8,221 nt of DNA from Lachnospiraceae bacterium (GTDB lineage: Bacteria > Bacillota > Clostridia > Lachnospirales > Lachnospiraceae). How positions within the stretch are numbered: position 1 is the first letter of the stretch; each line of letters begins with the position of its first letter. Location of the stretch: NCBI GenBank assembly GCA_900765975.1, contig CAAFTS010000149.1, positions 1 through 8,221 of the forward strand. Reading direction: 5' to 3'. Position numbers and translations under genes: made by a program. Below, in pieces: positions 1 to 5,599 of the stretch. The notes beneath the pieces were generated by a model. The model saw nothing but the letters and a program-made list of their open reading frames with translations. It had not been told where the DNA came from and did not search any database.

Positions 1-1116
1 TATAAAAAAATGCAGCATGTCGGTTATTTAAGACATTTGCTCCTTCGGCGCGGAGATACAACAGGAGAAATTTTAGTGAATTTGGTGACTACGACGCAGG
101 AATCCTATGAATTACAAGGATTGGTTGAACAGTTATTGTCGCTGAAATTAGAAGGAAAAATTGTCGGGATTTTACACATTTTAAATGACTCTCTGTCAGA
201 TGTAGTACAGAGTGATGAGACGAGAATTTTATATGGTCAGGATTATTTTTACGAAAAACTATTAAATCTTGAGTTTAAAATCACACCGTTTTCCTTTTTT
301 CAACCAAATTCCCGGGGGGCAGAAGTACTTTATCGTACAGTAAGAGAATATATTGGTGATATTCAGGATATGACAGTATTTGATCTGTTTAGTGGAACCG
401 GAACAATAGGTCAGGTTCTGGCTCCGGTTGCAAAACAAGTTATCGGAGTTGAAATTATAGAAGAAGCAGTAGAAGCAGCAAAAGAAAATGCAAAGCGAAA
501 TGGCCTTACAAATTGTCGATTTATTGCAGGAGATGTATTTAAAGTACTGGATGAGATTGAAGAAAAACCTGATGTCATTGTATTGGATCCGCCAAGAGAT
601 GGAATTCATCCAAAAGCGCTGCCGAAGATTTTGGATTATGAAGTGGACAAAATCGTATATATATCTTGTAAAGTAACTAGCTTAGCACGTGATCTGGCAA
701 TGATGCAAGAAAGAGGGTATGAGGTTGTAAAATGTGTGGCAGTCGATCAATTTTGTGAAACGGTGCATGTGGAGACGGTAGTACTGCTTTCCCACAAAAA
801 GCCAGACGGACATATCAACGTAAAAGTTGAGTTTGGCGAGGGTGAGGGAAAAGTTCCGCTTGATAATATCGCTAAAAGAGCCGAAGAATATAAGCCCAAA
901 GAACGAGTGACCTACAAAATGATAAAGGAGTACATAGAAGCTAAATATGGCTTCAAGGTACATACCGCATATATCGCAGAGGTAAAGAGAGATTTAGGCT
1001 TGCCGATGTACGATGCTCCTAATGCGGTAGAAGAATTGAAACAGCCGAGGAAGCATCCGACAGCGGAGAAAGTGGAAGCGATAAAGGATGCGTTGAAGCA
1101 TTTTGAAGTGATTTAA
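1..1116 (+). CDS. rlmD: 23S rRNA (uracil-C5)-methyltransferase RlmD/RumA, 3' part, with ICE-derived C-terminal tail
   Basis: SAM-dependent enzyme that methylates C5 of a uracil in 23S rRNA. The frame is open to the first base, so the 5' end (usually a TRAM domain and the start of the catalytic domain) lies outside the window. Counting from the Met at base 10: SAM-binding FDLFSGTGTIG at 124-134, VLDPPRDG at 191-198, the catalytic cysteine in YISC (C220), and CETVHVE at 249-255 with the glutamate expected as general base. Family members normally stop just after HVETVVLLS. Here about 107 further residues follow (262-368, from HKKPDGHINVKVEF to the end HFEVI), lysine- and glutamate-rich. I recall this tail from elements inserted in rumA, where it restores the gene's 3' end. 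The gene is therefore probably functional and marks an element boundary. Its own terminator follows ten bases after the stop. Confidence 0.93.
   Translation, partial: YKKMQHVGYLRHLLLRRGDTTGEILVNLVTTTQESYELQGLVEQLLSLKLEGKIVGILHILNDSLSDVVQSDETRILYGQDYFYEKLLNLEFKITPFSFFQPNSRGAEVLYRTVREYIGDIQDMTVFDLFSGTGTIGQVLAPVAKQVIGVEIIEEAVEAAKENAKRNGLTNCRFIAGDVFKVLDEIEEKPDVIVLDPPRDGIHPKALPKILDYEVDKIVYISCKVTSLARDLAMMQERGYEVVKCVAVDQFCETVHVETVVLLSHKKPDGHINVKVEFGEGEGKVPLDNIAKRAEEYKPKERVTYKMIKEYIEAKYGFKVHTAYIAEVKRDLGLPMYDAPNAVEELKQPRKHPTAEKVEAIKDALKHFEVI
740..800 (+). other. Probable ICE attachment site (att) inside the 3' end of rlmD
   Basis: The conserved RlmD sequence (CETVHVETVVLLS, bases 757-792) passes directly into the non-native tail beginning about base 793. 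Elements that use rumA as target recombine in this conserved stretch and carry a substitute 3' end. The exact core cannot be fixed because the other element end is not in the window. Confidence 0.5.
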
Positions 1117-1125
1117 TGAGGATAG

Positions 1126-1158
1126 GCGTATCATTAGAAATAGTGGTACGCTTATTTT
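1126..1158 (+). terminator. Rho-independent terminator after rlmD
   Basis: A 10-bp stem (GCGTATCATT 1126-1135 with AGTGGTACGC 1142-1151, two G-U pairs) with a 6-nt loop is followed by TTATTTTT. Confidence 0.75.
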
Positions 1159-1175
1159 TGTACCTTTTTGCAGAT

Positions 1176-1204
1176 TTGTCCTTTCCCCTGCTTTCCAATA
1201 TAAT
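1176..1204 (+). promoter_or_regulatory. Promoter of the small ICE gene at 1231
   Basis: TTGTCC (1176-1181), a 17-nt spacer and a consensus TATAAT (1199-1204), 26 nt upstream of the start codon. Confidence 0.7.
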
Positions 1205-1230
1205 GAAGCTAAAGAAGTGGAGGTGTGCTT

Positions 1231-1410
1231 ATGAGAGAGAAATTTAATCATCTGTATTTGGATAGCCACGAAAGAAAACTTTTGATACATAGCCTTGTAG
1301 AGTTAAAAAATCAACTTATTCAGCAAGGCAGATATACAGATTGTATTGACGAGCTTATTTTTAAGGTCATAAATGCACCGACCAAGAGAATGAAAATTGA
1401 ATATGTCTAA
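1231..1410 (+). CDS. Small conserved ICE protein of unknown function (59 aa)
   Basis: A 59-residue soluble protein, MREKFNHLYLDSHERKLL to the end RMKIEYV, without signal peptide or membrane segment. It is predicted to be mostly helical. I have seen near-identical small proteins next to the rumA-side end of clostridial conjugative elements, but no function is known to me. The ATG at 1231 is preferred over the in-frame GTG at 1225 because GGAGG (1219-1223) stands 7 nt before the ATG and only 1 nt before the GTG. It has its own promoter (1176-1204) and its own terminator (1422-1464), so it is a single-gene unit lying between the rlmD tail and the partition genes. Confidence 0.8.
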   Translation: MREKFNHLYLDSHERKLLIHSLVELKNQLIQQGRYTDCIDELIFKVINAPTKRMKIEYV

Positions 1411-1421
1411 GGCAGATTACA

Positions 1422-1464
1422 AAGCCGCTTATTCTTATTGATTTTAAGAGTAGGCGGCTTTTTT
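1422..1464 (+). terminator. Strong Rho-independent terminator
   Basis: A 16-bp stem (AAGCCGCTTATTCTTA 1422-1437 with TAAGAGTAGGCGGCTT 1445-1460, two G-U pairs), a 7-nt loop and a T run (1459-1464). Confidence 0.85.
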
Positions 1465-1480
1465 GCGTTCTCTGGTACTG

Positions 1481-1521
1481 TTTACATAGCCACCTTGACA
1501 AAGTGGCTAAATCTATGTGAA
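1481..1521 (+). promoter_or_regulatory. Dyad/stem-loop directly upstream of the parA'-'parB ribosome site
   Basis: TTTACATAG (1481-1489) pairs with CTATGTGAA (1513-1521), one G-U. Inside it TAGCCAC (1487-1493) is the perfect complement of GTGGCTA (1503-1509). The two pairings share TAG, so either a 9+4 bp stem with a bulge or the inner 7-bp stem forms. A TTGACA (1495-1500) lies in the loop with no good -10 at normal distance. The structure ends right at the AAGGAGG (1521-1527). It could be an autoregulatory or partition-protein site or an RNA hairpin controlling translation. Confidence 0.5.
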
Positions 1522-1535
1522 AGGAGGACGCATCT

Positions 1536-2510
1536 ATGTCAAATTGCAAAGTAATTGCTCTGACTAACCAGAAAGGTGGTGTCGGAAAAACAACCACAGC
1601 GGTCAATCTGGGTGTAAGTCTGGTGCAGCAGGGTAAAAAAGTCCTGCTGATTGATGCCGATGCACAGGCAAATCTTACGATGGCTCTGGGTTATAACAGA
1701 CCAGACGATATTCCCATAACGCTCTCTATGGAACAACTTGTTGAGAGTATCAAGCGAAACGGTGTAATGACCCCTGCGACAGTTCGCTTAAAAGAGGACG
1801 GACGGTATGAGCTTATCAGTGGTCACAGGCGAAAAAAGGCTTGTGAACTTGCAGGACTTGAAACGCTGAAATGCGAGGTCAAAGAGCTTACCCGTGATGA
1901 AGCCATTATTGTTATGGTGGAAAGTAATCTCCAACGCTCTGTTATTTTGCCGAGTGAGAAAGCGTTTGCGTATAAAATGCGGTTGGAAGCTATGAAACGA
2001 CAGGCAGGCAGACCCCCAAAAGAAAATGCGTCGCCATTGGCGACTAATTTATCAAAAGGGCGTTCTGATGAGGAATTAGGAGAACTTGTTGGAGAAAGCA
2101 AAGACCAGATACGCCGCTATATCCGTCTAACGGAGCTTGTTCCCGAAATCCTGCAAATGGTAGATGAAAGGCAGATTGCTTTTCGTCCTGCGGTTGAGGT
2201 TTCTTATCTGACCGAGGAACAGCAATACACCCTGCTTGAAGCAATGGAGTACAACGATGCTACCCCGTCATTGGCACAGGCTATCAAAATGAAGAAGTAT
2301 AACCAAGATGGCAAGCTCACTTCCGAGGTTATCCAGTCCATTATGGAGGAGGAAAAGCCCAACCAGAAGGAAAAACCTGCTTTCCGTGACGAGAGGATAA
2401 CCAAGCTCATTCCAAAGACTGTTCCCAGAGGGCAGGAAACGGATTTTGTTGTCAAGGCGTTGGAGTTTTATAACCGACACTTGCAGCGGAACAAGGCTCA
2501 CGAGAGATAG
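1536..2510 (+). CDS. ParA-ParB chimera: ParA N-terminus fused in frame to most of ParB
   Basis: A 324-residue protein made of two partition proteins. Residues 1-64 are the start of a ParA/Soj ATPase: Walker A KGGVGKTT at 13-20 and the A' motif [11 protein letters not shown] at 37-47, ending at PITLS. From residue 65 (about base 1728) the sequence is ParB/Spo0[19 protein letters not shown], the nucleotide-binding GHRR (95-98), ESNLQR (129-134), a helix-turn-helix around [20 protein letters not shown] (178-197), then a charged linker and a C-terminal dimer-type region. The rest of ParA (roughly 200 residues) and the first part of ParB are missing, so one deletion joined the two genes without breaking the frame. 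A ParA lacking its later ATPase motifs cannot cycle. The ParB half may still bind DNA and CTP. Start: ATG with GGAGG (1523-1527) 8 nt upstream. An assembly collapse is the alternative explanation. Confidence 0.85.
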   Translation: MSNCKVIALTNQKGGVGKTTTAVNLGVSLVQQGKKVLLIDADAQANLTMALGYNRPDDIPITLSMEQLVESIKRNGVMTPATVRLKEDGRYELISGHRRKKACELAGLETLKCEVKELTRDEAIIVMVESNLQRSVILPSEKAFAYKMRLEAMKRQAGRPPKENASPLATNLSKGRSDEELGELVGESKDQIRRYIRLTELVPEILQMVDERQIAFRPAVEVSYLTEEQQYTLLEAMEYNDATPSLAQAIKMKKYNQDGKLTSEVIQSIMEEEKPNQKEKPAFRDERITKLIPKTVPRGQETDFVVKALEFYNRHLQRNKAHER

Positions 2511-2627
2511 CCACACACCGAGGGCGAGGTCTGCCCATTTGAGTGGATAGCCATTATTTTGGATTCCCCCTCTCCACACCTCACCCCCTAACTACTGCCA
2601 GTAACTATCCGAGAAAAGAAATACTTT

Positions 2628-2654
2628 AAGCTGTCCATAACGGGCAGCTTTTTT
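2628..2654 (+). terminator. Rho-independent terminator after the partition gene
   Basis: AAGCTGTCC (2628-2636) pairs with GGGCAGCTT (2642-2650), one G-U, with a 5-nt loop and then TTTT. The 117 bases between the 2510 stop and this stem are C-rich and hold no gene that I can see. Confidence 0.8.
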
Positions 2655-2699
2655 CGGTCAGTAAGGCAAAATATTCAATCCAAATTACAGGAGGTAACT

Positions 2700-3733
2700 A
2701 TGAAAATCCCTAAATTGTTCAAAAAGGCTGCGGCTTTTGTAATGGCTGCGGTCACGGCATTAAGTTTGAAAATGTCCTTATCAGCGGCGATACCCCATAT
2801 GTGGTTGAGGAAGTGGATACCGCAGTCCGCTATGTCGTTCCTGCTTCCCAGACAGCTCCGATTGAATGGAACAAGGTCACAAAACGCAGCTTCGACAATG
2901 TGTTGAAGAAATTCCAAGTGACTGCGACAAAGACCGATGCAGAAACAGGCTCTCAACAGGGCGATGCTTCCCTTGCAGGTGCGGTTTACGGCATCTATAA
3001 GGGGGAGGAACTGATTGACACCTACACGACTGATGAAAACGGTCAGTTTACGACCAAGTATTATATCTGTGACAATGATTGGACTGTCCGTGAAATCAGT
3101 CCGTCCGAGGGGTATCTTCTGGATACCGCAATCCACAAGGTAGGTGCAGAACCAGAGCTTTACACGGTAGAGCTGAACAGTACCTCAAACGCTGTGAATG
3201 AACAGGTCATCAAAGGCAATATCGCAATCATCAAGCATACGGATAACGGGGAAACCCAGATTGAAACACCCGAAGAAGGTGCGGTATTTGAAGTGTTTCT
3301 CAAATCCGCAAGCAGCTATGAAAATGCAAAGGAAACCGAGCGTGATGTGCTGACCTGTGATGAGAACGGTTTTGCCCAGACAAAGGATATGCCGTATGGC
3401 ATTTATACCGTCCGTCAGACCTCTGGTTGGGAGGGGCGTGAACTGATGAAAGACTTTGATGTGTTTATCAGCAAGGACGGTCAGACCTACCGCTACCTTA
3501 TCAACAACGCTAACTTTGAGAGCTATATCAAAATCGTAAAGAAAGATGCAGAAACAGGCAATACAATCCCGTATGCAGGTGCAGGCTTCCAGATTTACGA
3601 CCCGAATGGAAATCTTGTGACTATGACTTTCACTTATCCCGAAGTGACGACCATTGACACCTTCTATACTACGGCAGATGGCGACCTTATCACACCGCAG
3701 ACATTGGAATACGGCAAAGGCTATTACGGGCTG
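2700..3733 (+). pseudogene. Cna-B/SpaA-type surface protein, internally deleted, frameshifted and 3'-truncated
   Basis: A remnant of the large LPXTG-type surface protein of clostridial ICEs, which is exported and repeats isopeptide-forming Cna-B domains. An excellent ribosome site (AGGAGGT 2689-2695) precedes ATG 2700 and a signal peptide, MKIPKLFKKAAAFVMAAVTA (cationic start, hydrophobic core). At about 2757-2767 the sequence jumps to the interior of the gene, but in another frame: FENVLISGDTPYVVEEVDTA is read from 2765. The translated product therefore goes off frame and ends at 2906 (68 aa). The other frame stays open and holds three Cna-B repeats, starting near VTATKTDAETG (about 2918), IAIIKHTDNGE (3221) and IKIVKKDAETG (3527). 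Homology ends after EYGKGYY (about 3730). The cell-wall anchor is gone and the frame then runs antisense into the next gene. No ribosome site serves the second frame. Confidence 0.85.
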
Positions 3734-3744
3734 TTCTATACATA

Positions 3745-4080
3745 TCATTTTCGGAGAATGGATTTTGTTGATTTTACCATTTCAATGATGGCTTTTAATT
3801 CCTTATCGCTACAATCGGAAAGAATATGATTAAGCTCTTTGTTGGAAATATGCTGTGTCTTTTCCAAGCTGTCGTACACCAAGTCATCTAAGGAAACCTC
3901 TAAAGCATTTGCAATTTTGAATAGAGTCGGCAGGCTGACCTTTGTTGCTCCTCGTTCAATATGGGAGATATTAGACGGCTCAACACTTGATGTTTCAGCG
4001 AGCTGTGCCTGCGTTATATTCCTCTGATTTCGATAATATTTAATTCTGGCACCAATCGCCTTATAATCTATTTCTTTCAT
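3745..4080 (-). CDS. XRE-family transcriptional repressor (111 aa)
   Basis: A small DNA-binding repressor with a Cro/CI-type helix-turn-helix over residues 9-67 (ARIKYYRNQRNITQAQLAE, then SSVEPSNISHIERG and PTLFKIANALEVSLDDLV), followed by a short helical tail ending ILRK. It is read leftward. Its ATG (4078-4080) follows AAGGCGGTGAGG on the minus strand. It is divergent from the Spo0A-C-like gene, and the 141-bp gap contains repeated ATATCC-N5-GGATAT sites, so it very likely represses both itself and that gene. Its 3' end abuts the breakpoint of the surface-protein remnant. The length fits the family, so the gene looks complete, but its last codons lie within about 15 bases of the junction. 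Sure of the family, not of the target. Confidence 0.88.
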   Translation of the reverse strand: MKEIDYKAIGARIKYYRNQRNITQAQLAETSSVEPSNISHIERGATKVSLPTLFKIANALEVSLDDLVYDSLEKTQHISNKELNHILSDCSDKELKAIIEMVKSTKSILRK

Positions 4081-4103
4081 CCGTCCTCACCGCCTTTTGT
4101 AGT

Positions 4104-4133
4104 ATTGTATATCCCATTAGGATATGTTAAAAT
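4104..4133. promoter_or_regulatory. Overlapping divergent promoters of the XRE and Spo0A-C-like genes
   Basis: Rightward: TTGTAT (4105-4110), a 17-nt spacer, and an extended -10 TGTTAAAAT (4125-4133). Leftward: -10 TACAAT (complement of 4104-4109) with -35 TTTAAC or TTAACA (complement of 4125-4131, 15-16 nt away). The -10 of one promoter lies on the -35 of the other, so the two polymerases would exclude each other. Confidence 0.6.
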
Positions 4134-4183
4134 AACGCAAATATCCGAAAAGGATATATAAAACATATCTGAAAAATTGATAT
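4109..4183. promoter_or_regulatory. Operator array, ATATCC-N5-GGATAT repeats
   Basis: Two perfect 17-bp palindromes of the same build: ATATCC-CATTA-GGATAT (4109-4125) and ATATCC-GAAAA-GGATAT (4141-4157), with centres 32 bp apart, about three helical turns. A third, degenerate copy, ATATCTGAAAAATTGATAT, lies at 4165-4183. The first sits exactly between the -35 and -10 of both divergent promoters and the second at the expected start point of rightward transcription. The XRE protein at 3745-4080 is the obvious ligand (inferred). Confidence 0.7.
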
Positions 4184-4221
4184 GCTTTCCAGATACCACA
4201 AAAGAAAGAGAGGTTTATAGG

Positions 4222-4443
4222 ATGGATAAGTCAAAGGTCATAAGTGCGTTTGAGAAAATAGCAAGGGAAGAGGGCATATCCGTAGACGAGGTAAGGTGTG
4301 AAATCCAGAAAGCGATTGATGATGCCATGCAGTCGGACGACCCTGCGGTACAGGCGTATTGGAAGAAGATAAAATATAAAGGCGAAAAGCCGACCCCAGA
4401 GGAAGTCGTGCTGTATATAGCAAAGCAGGTCAAAGCATATTGA
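4222..4443 (+). CDS. Small Spo0A C-terminal-domain-like protein (73 aa)
   Basis: A 73-residue soluble protein. Residues 4-36 (SKVISAFEKIAREEGISVDE, then VRCEIQKAIDDAM) and 57-71 (KPTPEEVVLYIAKQV) resemble the helical DNA-binding end of Spo0A, where a xxVExxIRxAI helix and a KPTNSEFI stretch occupy the same order. It lacks the phosphoacceptor receiver domain, so it would not be a phosphorelay target. I recall such short stand-alone forms from clostridial mobile elements. The start at 4222 is chosen because GAGAGG (4208-4213) lies 8 nt before it; the in-frame ATG at 4177 has no site. It is transcribed away from the XRE repressor through the operator array. The convergent gene at 4459 begins 15 nt beyond its stop, with no clear terminator between them. 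Family assignment is moderate; its function in the element is unknown. Confidence 0.72.
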   Translation: MDKSKVISAFEKIAREEGISVDEVRCEIQKAIDDAMQSDDPAVQAYWKKIKYKGEKPTPEEVVLYIAKQVKAY

Positions 4444-4458
4444 AACAGACAGAGGATG

Positions 4459-4839
4459 TCACTTCTCTGCCTGCTCTTTGGCTTTATAAAGGCTGTATGC
4501 AGTCGCTTCTATAATGGATAAGTCCTTATCATCTAATGTGTCAAGCAGCGAATCAAGCCGCCTGCGGGCGGAGCTTTTCTCTGCTTCTTTGTCGGGGAAT
4601 ATGTATTGGTCAACAGATACGTCAAACATTGTAATGAGCTTGATAAACAGTTTGAAGCTCGGAAACTGCCCCTCATTTTCCACAGATTGAAGATGTCTGG
4701 TTGAGATGCCAAGATTTTCGACCAACCGTTCTCTGGTTATCTTTTTTGCTTCACGGGCTTTCTTGATAGCCAAGCCTATCGGCGTGAAGTCAAAATCCAG
4801 TTCAATGTCAATATCGTTATCATCTATATTTTTGTTCAT
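4459..4839 (-). CDS. XRE-family transcriptional regulator (126 aa)
   Basis: A second Cro/CI-type regulator, not closely similar to the first. A short acidic N-terminus (NIDDNDIDIELDFDF, residues 4-18) precedes the helix-turn-helix at 20-82 (PIGLAIKKAREAKKITRERL, then ENLGISTRHLQSVENEGQFP and FKLFIKLITMFDVSVDQYI). A charged C-terminal helical region ends KAKEQAEK. It is read leftward from ATG 4837-4839 behind AGGTGGTGAG on the minus strand, with its own promoter at 4876-4904. TGTACA hexamers at 4878-4883 (in the -10) and 4908-4913 are a plausible autoregulatory site. Its 3' end faces the Spo0A-C-like gene. Regulators of this type are standard in clostridial ICEs; the target is not evident. Confidence 0.88.
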   Translation of the reverse strand: MNKNIDDNDIDIELDFDFTPIGLAIKKAREAKKITRERLVENLGISTRHLQSVENEGQFPSFKLFIKLITMFDVSVDQYIFPDKEAEKSSARRRLDSLLDTLDDKDLSIIEATAYSLYKAKEQAEK

Positions 4840-4875
4840 TTTCTCACCACCTGTACTTGCGATTTTTACGCTTAT

Positions 4876-4904
4876 ATTGTACAGAAATAGGAGTTCCAGT
4901 TAAA
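4876..4904 (-). promoter_or_regulatory. Promoter of the second XRE gene, with TGTACA repeats
   Basis: On the minus strand: -35 TTTAAC (complement of 4899-4904), a 17-nt spacer and -10 TACAAT (complement of 4876-4881). ATTGTAC (4876-4882) and GTACAAT (4909-4915) form an inverted repeat, and their TGTACA cores are 30 bp apart. The rest of the 365-base gap to 5204 holds the promoter, leader peptide and hairpins listed next; 4916-4993 is A/T-rich with nothing that I recognise. Confidence 0.6.
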
Positions 4905-4993
4905 CGATGTACAATCTCTACATATAGGAGATATACTTTCTTGTTTATAGAGATTAAAATTCGCATTTTAAAAGGACGGTGCTGCTTGAACAC

Positions 4994-5022
4994 TTGATTT
5001 GTGTATATTCCCATGCTATAAT
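4994..5022 (+). promoter_or_regulatory. Strong promoter of the leader/CD3324-type unit
   Basis: TTGATT (4994-4999), a 17-nt spacer, and TATAAT (5017-5022) preceded by TGC, making a consensus extended -10. It starts transcription about 30 nt before the leader peptide. Confidence 0.8.
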
Positions 5023-5057
5023 CACAGGCAGAAAACAGAAACATTGGTGGTGAGATT

Positions 5058-5114
5058 ATGTGCCAGAATAAAAAACGGAGCAACGATGCACGGCTCCATG
5101 CAAAGCCAGTATAA
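5058..5114 (+). CDS. Putative leader peptide (18 aa)
   Basis: A short frame, MCQNKKRSNDARLHAKPV then TAA, with GGTGGTGAG (5046-5054) as ribosome site, just after a strong promoter. The peptide is very basic and shows no similarity that I recognise. What argues for a leader is position: its last codons (CTC CAT GCA AAG CCA) form the left arms of two competing RNA stems (5094-5104 and 5100-5109), so a ribosome here would decide which stem forms. The next gene starts 90 nt after its stop. It could also be a chance frame; the well-placed ribosome site makes that less likely. Confidence 0.5.
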   Translation: MCQNKKRSNDARLHAKPV

Positions 5115-5171
5115 TGAGCGACATTTGCATGGAGTAATTATAAGTCGCTAAAATAATATTGCTGGCTTTGC
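5077..5171 (+). promoter_or_regulatory. Mutually exclusive RNA hairpins, attenuator-like, upstream of the CD3324-type gene
   Basis: Perfect stems: CTCCATGCAAA (5094-5104) with TTTGCATGGAG (5124-5134), 11 bp; GCAAAGCCAG (5100-5109) with CTGGCTTTGC (5162-5171), 10 bp; AGCGAC (5117-5122) with GTCGCT (5144-5149), 6 bp, nested in the second; and GGAGC (5077-5081) with GCTCC (5093-5097), which competes with the first. The first and second share 5100-5104 and cannot coexist. The last arm ends 18 nt before the AAGGAGG of the next gene. No T run follows, so control of translation or a protein-binding RNA fits better than a terminator. Confidence 0.6.
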
Positions 5172-5204
5172 TACTTGACTTTATCAATCAAGGAGGAAGC
5201 CCGC

Positions 5205-5468
5205 ATGAAATATATAAATGCAAGCGAAATTCTCCCTGATATGTTGGTCGAGGAACTGCAACAATACGTTCAAGCAGGCTATATCTATATCCCTGCTAAA
5301 GACGAACAGCATAAATCATGGGGCGAATTGTCTGGCTACCGAAAGGAACTTAACAAACGGAATGAAGCCATTATTGGTAAATATCAGAATGGTGCTTCGA
5401 TTGAAGAACTTGCTGACGAATACTATCTTTCGGTTTATGCCATAAGAAAAATAATATATCAAAAATGA
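5205..5468 (+). CDS. CD3324-family / Mor-like small helix-turn-helix protein (87 aa)
   Basis: An 87-residue probable DNA-binding protein. The N-terminal half, MKYINASEILPDMLVEELQQ and YIYIPAKDE, matches the small clostridial CD3324-type family. The C-terminal half, RNEAIIGKYQNGASIEELAD then EYYLSVYAIRKII (residues 57-84), reads as a helix-turn-helix like that of the Mor activator family. The ATG at 5205 is chosen because AAGGAGG (5190-5196) lies 8 nt upstream; an in-frame TTG at 5175 has no site. It forms its own unit: promoter 4994-5022, an unusually elaborate leader, and a terminator directly after the stop. The long structured leader implies that its synthesis is conditional. Whether it controls the acetyltransferase gene downstream is not shown. 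Family call fairly sure, role inferred. Confidence 0.78.
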   Translation: MKYINASEILPDMLVEELQQYVQAGYIYIPAKDEQHKSWGELSGYRKELNKRNEAIIGKYQNGASIEELADEYYLSVYAIRKIIYQK

Positions 5469-5472
5469 TTAC

Positions 5473-5503
5473 GGAGGGCTGTCTGAAAGGCAGCTCTCTT
5501 TTT
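5473..5503 (+). terminator. Rho-independent terminator after the CD3324-type gene
   Basis: A 12-bp stem (5473-5484 with 5488-5499, three G-U pairs; GGAGGGCTGTCT against AGGCAGCTCTCT), a 3-nt GAA loop and then TTTT. Confidence 0.85.
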
Positions 5504-5533
5504 CTACTGATTGCATCTGTATTGTTTGGTGTA

Positions 5534-5561
5534 TTGAGAATATTTCTTGAGCAGGTACAAT
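5534..5561 (+). promoter_or_regulatory. Promoter of the acetyltransferase-hydrolase operon
   Basis: TTGAGA (5534-5539), a 16-nt spacer and TACAAT (5556-5561), 38 nt before the start codon. No inverted repeat or leader frame of note lies between, so expression may be constitutive. Confidence 0.6.
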
Positions 5562-5599
5562 TTGATATATAGCTTTAGCTGGCAGGAGGAAGATAAAAT

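Noticed and set aside
1495..1519. Promoter TTGACA (1495-1500) for the parA'-'parB gene
   Set aside because: No acceptable -10 lies at 16-18 nt. The hexamer sits in the loop of a stem, so it was not listed as a promoter.
3185..3748. Minus-strand frame of 187 aa opposite the Cna-B repeats
   Set aside because: A shadow of a repetitive coding region. The plus-strand translation matches a known family.
2801..3829. Cna-B frame as an independent 342-aa gene starting at GTG 2801
   Set aside because: No ribosome site stands before 2801, homology begins upstream of it, and the last ~30 codons are antisense to the XRE gene. It is part of a pseudogene.
4109..4183. CRISPR-like repeat array
   Set aside because: The repeats are palindromic 17-mers within a promoter region, only two are perfect and there are no uniform spacers. 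Operators explain them.
4177..4221. Longer N-terminus for the Spo0A-C-like protein from ATG 4177
   Set aside because: This ATG lies in the degenerate operator copy and lacks a ribosome site, whereas ATG 4222 has one at proper spacing.
4844..5083. Minus-strand frame of 79 aa
   Set aside because: It lies across the strong rightward promoter and leader region, has no recognisable protein character and no good ribosome site.
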